Assembly (NCBI GenBank): GCA_018907035.1
Contig: JACCIC010000036.1
Coordinates: 1,319,001-1,383,000, forward strand
Origin: Sycobia sp. Sy_11
Lineage: Eukaryota > Arthropoda > Insecta > Hymenoptera > Epichrysomallidae
DNA length: 64,000 bases
Direction: 5' to 3'
The position numbers and the translations under genes are program-made. A model generated the notes under the pieces. That model ran no database searches, was not told the DNA's origin, and saw only the letters and a program-made list of their open reading frames with translations. Positions 50,996 through 62,912 of this stretch are shown piece after piece. Position 1 is the first letter of the stretch, and every line of letters begins with the position of its first letter.

Positions 50996-53329
50996 TGTAA
51001 TATGCATATATGTGTGTATTAAATACGGTTGTACATTCTGTATATACATACTGTATATACAGAAGTAACAATAGGTAAATTACGGTCGATTATTTATAGT
51101 AATATAGATTTTTATATAGAGAGTACTTTTTACTTACATATTATTGAATTGTTTTCGGGGAATTGAATGAAATTGAATTTATTTGATTTGAATTGGAATT
51201 GAATTGAAATCGGGGGATGCTAGTTTTATATACGTGTAAATTATTAAATTTTAATTCTTGATTTTTTTACAACAGCGATGTGGCCTTTTAGAATTTTTTA
51301 AAATAAAGATAGACCGTAGATAGTGAAAATTAGAAAATCGGAAATGTAAATTACAGTGCCTTCTGCTTACCTACACCGATATTTTCTTATAATCCATGAG
51401 CAATGCAAACAAAATAATTTGTTGTTACTTTAAAATAGAGCCAATTATAAACATGAAATTCATGTTATTAATGTGAATAAATATAAGTTTGACATTGCAA
51501 CTTGCATACAAACTTGAAAAAAGTAAAACATTTTTCATAAATTATAAGAACGATGACAACGGAGGAGCAGAATTTTCTTCGTGTAATTTATATTTTGTTT
51601 GAATGTTTACGCTTTTAATCTACCCAATATCTGGATGTTTTTGGAAATAATATGTTTTTAAACGTCATTTATTTATTTTTTTTTAATTTTTTTATTTTAT
51701 TGAAACCTTTAGAAATTAAAAAAAATTAATTTAACAGTTGTTGTTTAAACAAAAAAAAACTTTTCCCAAAGTACTAGGTCAGGCGTGTCAGCGTCCTCTT
51801 ATATCCGGGCCATCTAATCGCGGATTTGATACGAGCTAACATATTAAATGCATTTATAGATAATGTCGTAACCCAGCTAGGAGCTAACAACAGCGAGTTA
51901 AAATAATATAATACTTAATCGTAGATTTAACGCAAATAGAACATTCGTTCTAGTATGAAGAAGCAGAGATAAAGTAATAGAACCGATAATCAAAAATCTA
52001 ATCTAATTAATCATTATATATTAATTAAAAAATGACTCTTTTTTGTTGAAGGAATGTTTGAGATACATACGTATGATATTAACTTCATTTAAACATTACT
52101 TCGCCTCATTAAATTGATATGATTGCTACATTCTCTCTTGATAGTGTCGGTTCACTACGATTGTCAACGTAATTTTCTTATTATTATAGAAAAGAATATA
52201 TATGTCTTTTGAAATTTACAATCTGCTTCTACACAATTTGCAATCTTTTCCTATTTATAATAATATTAATCTTTGACGCTGCCCAAATATTGAATTACTT
52301 TTTGCGTTGTCCTAGTGTTCGGCATTGTATCTTATATTTATTATATGTTCGAATGGCAATTTACTGGACGTAATCTTTTTATAGCTACATATAAAAAATA
52401 TTTCAGTCATTTTTTTTCTTCAAATTTTTCATTTATTAGATTGCGCCATATACTATTTGAAAAATTCTTACTATTTATTTCTATTAGAGGATTATAGCAT
52501 AATGCATAAAATATATATAGAATTTTTAAAAAATGATGCATTTATTAATGCAATTTCTGTGTCTAATTAAATTTATCCAACTATGAATGAATTTTCAAAA
52601 TTATTGCGCTAAAAAAACTACTACCTTATATGTCTTTTAGAAAAAACAACTCATAGTTATATGTATTAATGGATCCTGTAGAATCAAATACTTGCAATAA
52701 TTACTATAATTTTTTTTAAGTCAAGCTTAAAATATTTTTCAATTACACTTTGGGCTTGATAATACCTCTTTATCAATATGTTCATCAATTATGCTTGACC
52801 TTTTAATTGCTATCGATTTTTCTGGTTTATGGAATCCAATCGACGATTAAAAAAAAGGTAAAGAAAAAAAAGAAAAAACACGTCAAATGTTAAGAAATAA
52901 AAGAACTGGAAAACTAGGTTATCCATTAGCTTATTTGGGTAGGCGAACAATTTCAAGACATTTATCGTATTTTAATTTATTTTAATTTTTTGAACACGTC
53001 GATTAGTTTTGAAGAGATTTACTTCCAAAAATCAAATTAATAAATTTTTTTAAAAAGTTTAATGTATTCGCATTTTGGTTTAGATTGATTCAATATTGAA
53101 TACTATTTGGCAAACGCAAACGAGTAATCTTAATTGTAATATGTTAAATTTTCATTTATATTTGGCTTTTAGCTCTACTAAACGGTTTTGAAAAAAATAA
53201 TGGACATCGTGCACAACGAGATCACGGTTATCACGGCAGTGCGAGATTCCATTATTAAAGATCGGATCAGATGAAAACTCCGATTGTCAAAGTTACCATT
53301 AAGAATTTTATATAGCCCTACCCCCTCCC

Positions 53330-53472
53330 TCGGCAAGCGAGCTCTCAGCCTTTTCAAGAGCGCATAATTCTCGAGCGCGACAGCTGCGACTAATCCGGTC
53401 GGCGAGGCGAATTCGAAGCCAATAATTTCCGCGGAAGACTCGAAGACAAGGGGGAGAGAGAATGAAAGAGCT

Positions 53473-53525
<53 letters not shown>

Positions 53526-53860
53526 CCGATGCGGCTGATCCGCGAAAAAGACGAAGCATCCACGGAAGGGCAATCTCAGGGGCTGTTCCCGGCTTCCAGG
53601 CCTTCTTCCCCACTCGGGAAATACGGAAGAGTCGGTAGAGGTTGGTCTCGTAAGAAAGTTAGAGAATGGATGAGAGCGAGCGAGAGGGCTTCACAGTCAG
53701 CGAGCGTCTCTCAATTCTCCACCTGCTCCGTTCGATTATTCGTAAAGATAGCAGGCGAGTGGAAAAATTAAAGCTGTTTCGAAACGAATGGGGAGAGGGG
53801 GTTGAAACGGTAGACCGTTGCCACGCGCTGTCCCTAACTGTGACGTCGTCTCGATAATAT
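53330..53860. other. GC-richer island around a (GA)n tract
   Basis: CpG-containing unique DNA on both sides of (GA)n 53470-53522. Frames are open on both strands but low in complexity. No domain is recognised. Confidence 0.3.
53470..53522. repeat. (GA)n microsatellite
   Basis: Nearly pure GA run inside a GC-richer island. Confidence 0.97.
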
Positions 53861-53951
53861 GAAACGTATCCTAACGATTAATTATTTAGAACTATGGAAT
53901 TTATATGCCTACTATAAGAAAAGAAATATTTCCTGTTTTAAAAGTTAAAGT

Positions 53952-53955
<4 letters not shown>

Positions 53956-54001
<46 letters not shown>
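53956..54001. repeat. (AT)n microsatellite
   Basis: Pure AT run. Confidence 0.97.
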
Positions 54002-54005
<4 letters not shown>

Positions 54006-55969
54006 GTTACTAATAGCATATCCTTATAATACAAGTCTAGATTTAAGGGATCTTCCATAAATTATGTATGAAAATTTGTGACAGGCGTGCAGATTATGGA
54101 ATTTCTAACTGTACCTTTGGTTATAATCGAAAATTTCTACAAAATGTAAATATAACATTACATTATACATTTGTAATTATAGAATTCAAACAATAAATCT
54201 AAAGAATTTGTACACACGTTAAGCACACCATTTATTTGTTAAATTAAAAATCTTAAGATTACAAATTAATATTATACGAAGCTTATATACACGTTAATTT
54301 TTGCGTGGCTTATCTGACATAACGTGTTACTTCTAGATTGAGTATTAAATTCAAGTGGATTCTGGTAGCCTATTTGAACGCGAGCGTGGGAAGATTATTA
54401 TTATTGATGATTGAACTCGTGAGGCAGTTTATCCTTGGGTAGAGCACGAGGGGTTAGAGTCGCGAGGAAAAATTTAACTTACACGGGATTCTCGTGAAAA
54501 CATTCTCCATTATTTGATCACAGACATATAGTTTTTAATAAATTTTAAGAGGCCAATGATAATTTTTTAAATTTTCTTATAAACTGATCTGAAAAGTACG
54601 ATAATTTTTAAAATCTGTGATCAAACTAATAAAAGATATCGAAATTTTTCGCCCAAAAATCTTTCGCTCAGTATAGTGGCGAACAAAGCAGCTTACCAAC
54701 TAATTTCCAGTTAATCGAAATACATCTTCAACAATAACTGAATAAGGCAATGTAAAAACAGAAATTAACATATCCAGGTAATTTTATAATACTTGTATTA
54801 CTGAAAAACTTTTTTAACTTTTTAAAACTTTTTTACGTTTATTAAACATAACTATTGAAACTTCAACGTTTTTAAAATTTTAAAAAAATTCTTTAAAAAC
54901 CAAAATAAGGATTTTAAAAATAATTCTATTAGATCACAAAGTCAATCAAGAATATTTATACTAGTTTAAAATATCGTTTTTTGATAGCCAGAAAAATGCG
55001 ATCAAGATTTAAGGGAATCTCATTCAAGATTTGCAAGTATAATGTAAAAAATTGTATTTCAAGTTTTTTCTGTCAGTAGATTGATTTTTGACGGTTTGTT
55101 CTTTCTATCGCATTGTTATTTTTAATAAAACATTCAGTGACAGATTATTCAAGTTCGAAAATACTGGAAATAAAGGAAGAATTTGAAACTTTGAAATTTG
55201 AATCTATGAATCGGTTTCTGATGAGGTAAATTCATTTTCTCTCTGTTATATAAATAATTAATAAATAAATAGCAATCTATATTAATCGATTTAATTTTCT
55301 AAAACTTCTTTTACTTTCCAAAAGTATAGTTTTGTATACTAGTATCGTACATTTATAAATGGTATACAAGGTTTATACATTTTTTTCATTACAAATGTTT
55401 TACAATGCTATTTGCAATTTAAAGCATAAACTATTCTTGTAGGAATTTAAAGCGTAAACAATGATCAGGTTTTATTTAAAATTGCTTCTAAGAGAATTTA
55501 AGAGCTTAAACCAAAGTAAAATCCAATAATTGTGAAGTTTTCAAGGAAGCTTTAATTCAAGATTTTATATTCAAATGAATTTTGATGCTATTAATTAAAA
55601 GATCGATGTTTCTAACTGAATTATCTGAATCTATAAAAAAATCAACGCTTCGACAGCTTCGAAATTTTTTATTTTCGCCGTCAAACTTTAAGCGTTCATA
55701 TAGAGTTATGAATGATAAATACGTCTCATTCCACGACCTCTTATCCCGCGACTTTTAGTATCACTCGAAGCCGTTACATTTGAGAGCGTCCCCGAGAAAG
55801 GAGCTTTTCTCCCGCATATGCAGGATGCCATTTTTTTTTAAAGCACCTAATATCTTTCGCAACTCTTTTCACCGTGTAACATGATTTCCCTCTTAAAATT
55901 TTAAAGCTCGGCTCTTAGGTTCCTAAGCCCTCTTTTTTACGCCACTGTATATCTTTCCGCTGTGTTTTT

Positions 55970-56000
55970 TCCTTTCTTTCTTTCTTTCTTTCTTTCTTTT
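55970..56000. repeat. (CTTT)n microsatellite
   Basis: About seven units of CTTT. Confidence 0.95.
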
Positions 56001-56859
56001 TCCTCGATCTACCGCTCCCCCGACTTTCCCTGCCAAGGGTATCGAGGTCATCGTGTAGCACGCGAAAAAGGGGACGAAGAAGGAAAAAATAACGATCCGG
56101 CTTTTTTGCTCTGCTCGTATCCCTCCCCCGTCACGGTTGTGACGCAATTTTGATTGATCGTTCGGGGGTGCGTGCGTGCAGTACCTGCACGCAAATTAAT
56201 CTTCTAAGTTTCATGGAGTATCCACTTTGACACGACAAAATCAGACGTAGCGGAGCGCGGTCGTGTTATTTAAAGGCGACTTCGTTGTTGTCTCCATATA
56301 ATTCATTTAAATTCTGTTTGTATTTGAAATGGTCTCGAAATGTTGGAAGCAAGATAATTTGCTACGACCAAAATGCGAAACTTGTGTAGCATAAAAACGA
56401 AAATCAAATTTAGATATTTTTTCTTTCATTTTATGTCTCTATGATTTCATGTCTCATTCGAAATTTAAATATCAATCGATAATCTGCACATACGTTTTTC
56501 ACATTCATCATTTCGATCGTAATGTTTTTACATTAGAAAGAAAGTTTATAAATGAGTTTTAGATCATTCTAAATAATTAAATAGATCCCTGTTAATAGAT
56601 TGGATGGTTCGGACAAAAACCAATAGTAATTACAGAGCGTTTTTTTCTGCCTTCAACTCTATCGATTATTCAATTAAGCGAGAGACTTCTTTTCCAGCAA
56701 TAAAAAAATAACACGGTGAATAATGTACTTAACTGTAAAGGCTTCGTCTAGCCAAATATATTTATTCATTTTGATATTACTTACGATCTTATAAATTTCA
56801 TTTTATTAGTTATTATGAAATGTAATACATTCACAAACATGGTCATATCGTTGCTCTCA

Positions 56860-57020
56860 ACAATGACCAGTACGATTCACTATTAGCCAGAAAAAGTATC
56901 GCAAACTAATTTAATCGGCGACAGGTGACACAAGTTTATCCCCGCGATAAACAATAAATGTTTCCATTTGCAAAAAGTTACACCTGTTCATTAATAATGC
57001 CCCAGTCCGGGATGGGAAAC
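56860..57020. promoter_or_regulatory. Possible enhancer-like cluster
   Basis: Within 160 bp lie GACAGGTGACAC and ACACCTGTT (E-boxes of CAGGTG type in opposite orientations), ATAAACAATAAATG (forkhead-like) and CATTAATAATG (homeodomain-like). Motif clustering alone is weak evidence, and no conservation data are available here. Confidence 0.25.
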
Positions 57021-58759
57021 CAGGACACATCACTTTGTCTATGAAAACGAAACTCTGATATATAAGTCACGGTTTTGGCCCTATTTGCAGAAAGCTGTAT
57101 TTTATTTATCACAATTGTATGCGCCTGCAATTTACTCGACGCAAGAAATCGACGTTTTCATCCTTTCTTCTAGGTATCGATTCAACAAAAGCTTTACGGA
57201 GGGCGAATCGATCTCCATATTGACGTCTTTCAACGAAATAAACAATTCTCAGCCCCTTCCTCCCGTTATTAACTTCGTATTTATTAGCACTGAATCCTCT
57301 GCTCTGCCGAGCCTCTCTTAAAAACCATTGGGATTCGGTAGACTCATCCTTTGACGACATCATCGTGTTTCCAAAAGGCGCAGAGCACCAGTAGTCAGGG
57401 CTCACTGCCCGTCAGACGCACATCGATTATCTCTTCTCTTGATATATATTGACTGGCTTAAAGTTGCCCACAAATATGTAAGGTGCTTCGCACCACGTTT
57501 CAGGCAAGAGGTAGAGGGGCGTGAGCGTGAAGAGGACGGAGATAACGTGTAGCGATTTGGTCGTTTTCGATTTCTCGTATTTCGGTCAACTTAGATGTGA
57601 GATAGCGCACATGCCTGGAATATCAATGGAATTTTGTGCCATTGCGGCGATACGGCTCAAGACTTGATGTTCTTACAGCGCCAAAGATACACTGATGAAA
57701 ATGTGAGTATGTAGAATATCTAACTAATGAGTTGGACGATCCTTATTTCTTTCTTTCAAATTGATTATATTTCCATAAGAGCTATTTAGTATATTGAGCA
57801 ATAATAATGAAGCTGCAAACAACGTTATGATAAAAATGAAAAGATTTCAAATAAAAATTATTGATTTTCCTAAAATAAATATTTTAAGTCCTGTATTAAC
57901 AACCTAATAATAACAACAAAATATAAGTAACCATATTATTTTAAGGAAAATGAAACGTTCATTATAAACTTAACATTATACCTATTGACTTGAGCTAGAT
58001 ACGTCAGTATTCTATCATGCCCAATGCGCAGGATGACAGAAAGAAAACCTTAGTAACATAATGTTTTCTGTTTGCAATTTTTAAGTTTATGGAGTGCAAA
58101 TGTATAAGATATAAGAAATGCCTATTAAGGCTAGTGTATTCGGGCACAAACTTTTCACCATTTCTACAGCTCGAGCCTTTTTATAAACTATATATACTCG
58201 TGCGTATGTGTCGCTGGTGCAGAATTAAATCTTCAAATTTCTATGGTTTAATTCGACTAATTCTAACACTTCGAGCTTCTTCAAGCATGTAAAACTTATC
58301 CCGCTTTTTTTATTGACATCTGCAACCTCCAGATAAAGCATTTTTTTAAATAATGTTCTAAATTCTTATATATATATATATAGTTTTATGAGCTTTTCAC
58401 GAGAATAGAAGCCGTTCTATATTTCAACATAATATTGTTAACCAATACCTTAAAATACATGAAATTTTATTTATGTATCTTTATAATAAGTAGAATTATA
58501 GTATATTTATAATAATAAAATTATATGTATTTTTTATATCTACAAGTATGCCTTTTCACAACTTATGTACTTGAAATTTGGCGCGCAATCTTGTATTTCA
58601 TTTTTAAACAAGCTTTTTCAGTTCGACTTTTTTTTTTATTACTCACCCCCATATCCCTCCCTCCTTTTTAATGCAAACACAGATTTCGGATTTTATTAGC
58701 TATATCGTCCGTGTAAGAGCTCCAAGAAATTTTTCAAAGCTCATATGTATATATATATA

Positions 58760-59060
58760 TATCTTCTCGTGAAACTCGCCGCGAACAGCGCGGATACGAC
58801 CGTCCGAAACACCACTCTAAGCTTTATTTTTTGTCGGATAGCCGTGGGCAAAGTGCGCGGCAGTGATTTCGAATCCGCCGCGCGCGATAAAAGAAATTTC
58901 ATATTAAACACGAGCACCATCATGCGGAAAGCGCGCAGGGCCTCCCCACCTCGCGGACTCATGCAGAGGTAATCCCGCGGACAAACCCGATGGGGTCGAC
59001 AGCGTAAAGTCGCAATGTAATATATTTCCTTACGCTAGCTGCGCCTCCTACGAATACGTG
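58760..59060. other. CpG-rich island
   Basis: About 300 bp of CpG-rich sequence in AT-rich surroundings. It is open in one frame on each strand (about 70 codons each), with no recognised motif. Either regulatory DNA or an unidentified exon. Confidence 0.3.
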
Positions 59061-59211
59061 TCCGTATTAAGCGAGATTTGCTTTAAACCATAATGCATTT
59101 TTTAATATTGAAGGGTATTGTACATTTGAATCAATTAATTTGTTGATAATGTCAAATTCATGAACAATTATTATCAATTCACATTTATTGTCCAAAATAG
59201 TTTGTGTTTTG

Positions 59212-59212
59212 T

Positions 59213-59267
<55 letters not shown>
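59212..59267. repeat. (AAC)n microsatellite
   Basis: About 18 pure AAC units, then a short (ATA)n stretch. Confidence 0.97.
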
Positions 59268-60043
59268 GCCATAATAATAATAATAATTTTTTATATAAAG
59301 ACGATCTTTAATTAATAGTCAAGTTAATTATTAATTAGTTGTGCAACGAGGGTAAGACATTAAGATTATATATACATGAATCAATTTTTCCTGTTTATTA
59401 TACGATGCCATATAAAAATATAATTTTAAATATTTTTCTTCTTTATTTTTCAGACTTATCCTTCTATTTCTAAAGTATATTAAATTACAGAGCATTTTTT
59501 GGAACTCAGCAAAAGCAACATTCATCTAAGTAACATAATTAATTAATCTGCTTGGAGGAATAAACTGTTTATGTATTATATATGGATCGTGGACATTTTT
59601 TCTGAAAGAAATATTATTTTTAAATAATATATTCGATTATACGGATAGTACGTTTAACCAATGATAATTTGGAAGATGAACAGTCTCATCAAGCAGTTTG
59701 ATAATGAAATCTTGTAGTAATGGGATAATGGAGAAATTAATTATATAATTAGTCTTGCGCTTACTGTCCAGTTGCTGCTTATTGAGAGTGCTCCATACTT
59801 CTGACGGAAGTTAAAATCGATTGAAGCGCCCGATTTTTAATATACTGTGGAAGTTTATGGAACTCGAAGTGTACGAAAAATCCTGTTCTGTTTTATCGAT
59901 TGTCCCAGTATTAATCAGGGCCGTAGTAGCCCAAGTTAAATATGTAAATTATAAATGATCCATACAAAATTTATATTTTATAATATTCTTATGAAATAAG
60001 TAGCGAAGTAGTTGATCATTTGTCACAAGAAGTTTATAATATA

Positions 60044-60044
60044 T

Positions 60045-60107
<63 letters not shown>
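60044..60107. repeat. (AT)n microsatellite
   Basis: AT run with CATACATA variants at its left edge. Confidence 0.97.
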
Positions 60108-60110
<3 letters not shown>

Positions 60111-60792
60111 ACTTCATATTGAGTTTATATCAAAACTTGTTTACCAATAATTTACACAATTTTATACGAAACTTTGGTTTATGGAATGTTACAAAGAAAA
60201 TGATAAAAAATTAAATGTTATTAATTATTTCATTAATGAATAGAATGGGATCTCTTAATTATGAAAATTGAATTAAGTATAAAGATAACAGTGAATAATA
60301 TTTCCAATTTAATTTTTTTTTCTCGAAAATTTAGATATACCAAATTGTCTGTTTAAGGTAAACAATTGTAAAATTAATTATTATACTTAATTTTTAGGAT
60401 GATAAAATCGAATACACAATAGACTTTATTATTTTATAATTCTTTTAAGCCGTTAGTTTATGTATTGTATTAAATTATTTTTTATGAAACAAAAAACATA
60501 ATAAATTATTATTCTATCAATATTAATTTCTTGCAGTATAGTAATTAAAACTTGCATATGAAATATTGAATTTTTATTAAATATAGTAGGTGGAATATTA
60601 AAATAAAGATACACGAAATAATCTTTTAACATGAACTTTATTTCAAACGAGGAAAGAAAAGACGTCTGTTCAAACGAAAGGACAACGCAAAACTAAACTG
60701 CAGTACTCGAAATTGAAAACTCTGCAAGCCCTTGTGAGAAACTTAAAACTTATAAAAACACATCAGGCATCTAAGCAATAAACTCATAAATC

Positions 60793-60814
60793 ATTTGCCG
60801 CGCAGGGCAGCAAA
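60793..60814. repeat. 22-bp segment related to 62282-62303
   Basis: ATTTGCCGCGCAGGGCAGCA here and ATTTGCCGCTCAGGGCAACA at 62282 share 18 of 20 bases in the same orientation, 1.49 kb apart. The surrounding 60640-60860 is also a small GC-richer patch. They may be parts of one repeat family. Confidence 0.5.
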
Positions 60815-61656
60815 GACGCAGATCGTAATAAGACACAGTGGACACATATGTTTACATCCTTTTACGATACTCTCCAATATTTAGTTTCAAGTATTTTTTG
60901 CTTTATTATTTATAGAAGGCTAATATAATCTAACATGAAATAAAATTATTATTTACTAGATAGAAATAAAAGGACCTACTTTATACCTTTTTCTTAATTC
61001 TACTATAACAATGTTGAAATTTTTCATTCTAAGATTTTTCTATTTTATAACCATAATAGTTCTATTATTTTTAGTTCGTAGTGACTAGATTTCAGCCTAC
61101 TCAAAATCATTAGATGTCTACGAGGTGATGTATAACGCTAATTTTCGATAATGTTCTGAAAGTTTTAAAAGTATTTTTTTAGCTTTTGTTGGTCATTCTT
61201 TGACTTGTTTATAATTTTTTAGTATTCGTGTGAAATTCTACTTTTAATCTATTCTTGCGCAATCAATTAGCCATTACAACTCCTTTTTTCAATATTTAAA
61301 TTTGGAATTATTTTTTAGTACCAGAAATGTAGTCTAAGGAATGTTCTTCTTCGTTTTATAAAAAACCAAGTTGACATTCTTTACACGTATAATTTTTAGA
61401 TATAAAGAAATTCAATATTTTCATTTTATTGGCTTTATGTATAAAATATTAGTTTTGTTATTGCAATGCTATAATATGTAAGTAGTAAATAATAATATTA
61501 AATTTTTATAGTTTTGCGTATTATCTAAATAAATTTCAATTTGTCAGGATTGCCGTGCACTTTTTTATTTACAATTACATTTTTATTGTATTATTATTTT
61601 TTTACAATTTTATCTTATAAATCTGTATTTATAATCTAAAATTGGAAAGGTAAACT

Positions 61657-61781
61657 ATAATTTGACAGAACCGTACTTGATTCTATCGGGTAATGAATAT
61701 AAAAATACTAATTATATGGAACATAATGGCACTCTAGACTATTCTTAATACAAAATTATGTAGTTTAAAAAAATAATTAAA
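61657..61781. repeat. 125-bp direct repeat, copy A
   Basis: Matches 62789-62912 in the same orientation with about five differences (roughly 96% identity). It runs from ATAATTTGACAGAACCGTAC to a terminal AAAAAAATAATTAAA. Similarity stops sharply at both ends. The copies lie 1,132 bp apart. Confidence 0.88.
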
Positions 61782-62162
61782 CTTGTTAACTTAATATTTA
61801 ATTAAAACATAAATAATACAAAGAAGAAAAATATAGATATTTTTAATTAATATTTCATAGGTAAGGAGAAGTGAATTTATGATAACAAATAATTAAAACA
61901 ATAATATAAAATGAACTATTTTGTTTATTTAAAATAAGGCATAAAAAACCTCCACCTTTTAAGTGGAGGAAAAAGTCGAGATTTTAATAAATGAAATTAA
62001 CAATAATTTGAATGATCATTCACTAATTAAGATAAGTCTTACCCTAATACACACGACGATGCGCATTCCTTACGTAATCTATATGCGTCGCAGCTTAAAA
62101 CCTCGTCAGGTTAAGCGTTCCTGCTCTAGGTTGACGATCTTTCACGTAGAAGTACAAGTATT

Positions 62163-62232
62163 TCTCGAGGCAGCAGGGGCCTATAATCGAGAAGCTACAG
62201 AAGTCTCAAGGCAGCAGGGGCCTAGGTCGAGA
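62163..62232. repeat. Short tandem pair with inverted ends
   Basis: Two units, 62163-62192 and 62204-62232, share GGCAGCAGGGGCCTA. The first unit is bounded by TCTCGA and TCGAGA, which are complementary. The second has TCTCAA and TCGAGA. Both lie inside the GC-richer insert between the 125-bp direct repeats. Confidence 0.75.
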
Positions 62233-62577
62233 CAAAGCGCCGCTACGGGCAAAGGTAGGCGATCGAGGCCTTTTACCAATTATTTGCCGCTCAGGGCAAC
62301 ACACACTCACACTCCAGAGCAGGAACACTCGCTACAACGCTAAAACTATATATTTCAATAGATATAAGAATTACAACTAATAACTACAATGTAGGTATCG
62401 ACAGAGGATATAATTTAAGGAGGTGCACCTCGCTCGACTAATGTTCACGACAAGCTATCTCTTTTTCAGATCTTCACGAGGCCCGAACCTCTCGGCGCTC
62501 GAGTCACAAAATATAAACACACGAGCCCTGCGGTCACAATTATTATCGTTTGCTATATACATTTCATTATATACAAG

Positions 62578-62625
62578 TAAATACACATATATTCACGCAT
62601 ACATATATTCACATACAATATCCAT

Positions 62626-62674
<49 letters not shown>

Positions 62675-62765
62675 CATACATGTACACACACATATACATG
62701 TTCAGACATGTATACACATACATATATATACAAACATACATAAGACACTCATACTCATACACACA
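62578..62765. repeat. (TA)n with (CA)/(CATA) flanks
   Basis: A pure TA core at about 62634-62667 is surrounded on both sides by degenerate CATA and CA repeats. It ends just before direct repeat B. Confidence 0.93.
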
Positions 62766-62788
62766 ATATCATATAATATATTTAAAAC

Positions 62789-62912
62789 ATAATTTGACAA
62801 ACCGTACTTGATTCTATCGGGTAAAGAATATAAAAATACTAATTATATGGAACATAATGGCACTCTAGACTATTCTTAATATAAAATTATGTAATTTAAA
62901 AAAATAATTAAA
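62789..62912. repeat. 125-bp direct repeat, copy B
   Basis: Second copy of the repeat at 61657-61781. Internal landmarks shared by both include TTGATTCTATCGGGTAA and GGAACATAATGGCACTCTAG. It does not have the TG...CA ends or the flanking duplications of a typical LTR. Confidence 0.88.

Larger units (their letters stand above)
51000..61650. other. Largely AT-rich non-coding DNA
   Basis: Expected to be upstream intron or intergenic DNA of the LamG gene. It contains the islands and microsatellites listed separately. No EGF-like or second LamG exon was recognised on the minus strand. Confidence 0.45.
61782..62788. other. Segment between the direct repeats, GC-richer core
   Basis: About 1 kb. 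The first 250 bp are AT-rich and include a perfect 7-bp hairpin, CCTCCAC and GTGGAGG (61949-61955, 61963-61969). The stretch 62030-62540 is clearly GC-richer, has no convincing reading frame, and looks like non-coding transposon DNA (LTR or untranslated region). The right end is a (TA)n/(CA)n compound microsatellite. Confidence 0.5.

Noticed and set aside
54490..54530. Minus-strand ATG with a nine-codon frame into GTAAGT (MENVFTRIP)
   Set aside because: A consensus donor alone is not enough. There is no upstream promoter evidence and no family.
61949..61969. CCTCCAC...GTGGAGG hairpin resembling a bacterial terminator
   Set aside because: The DNA is eukaryotic, no gene precedes it, and a 7-bp stem is not remarkable. 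Kept only as part of the insert description.
61657..62912. LTR retrotransposon with 125-bp LTRs
   Set aside because: The repeats lack TG...CA ends, and I see no primer-binding site, polypurine tract, target duplication or coding sequence between them.
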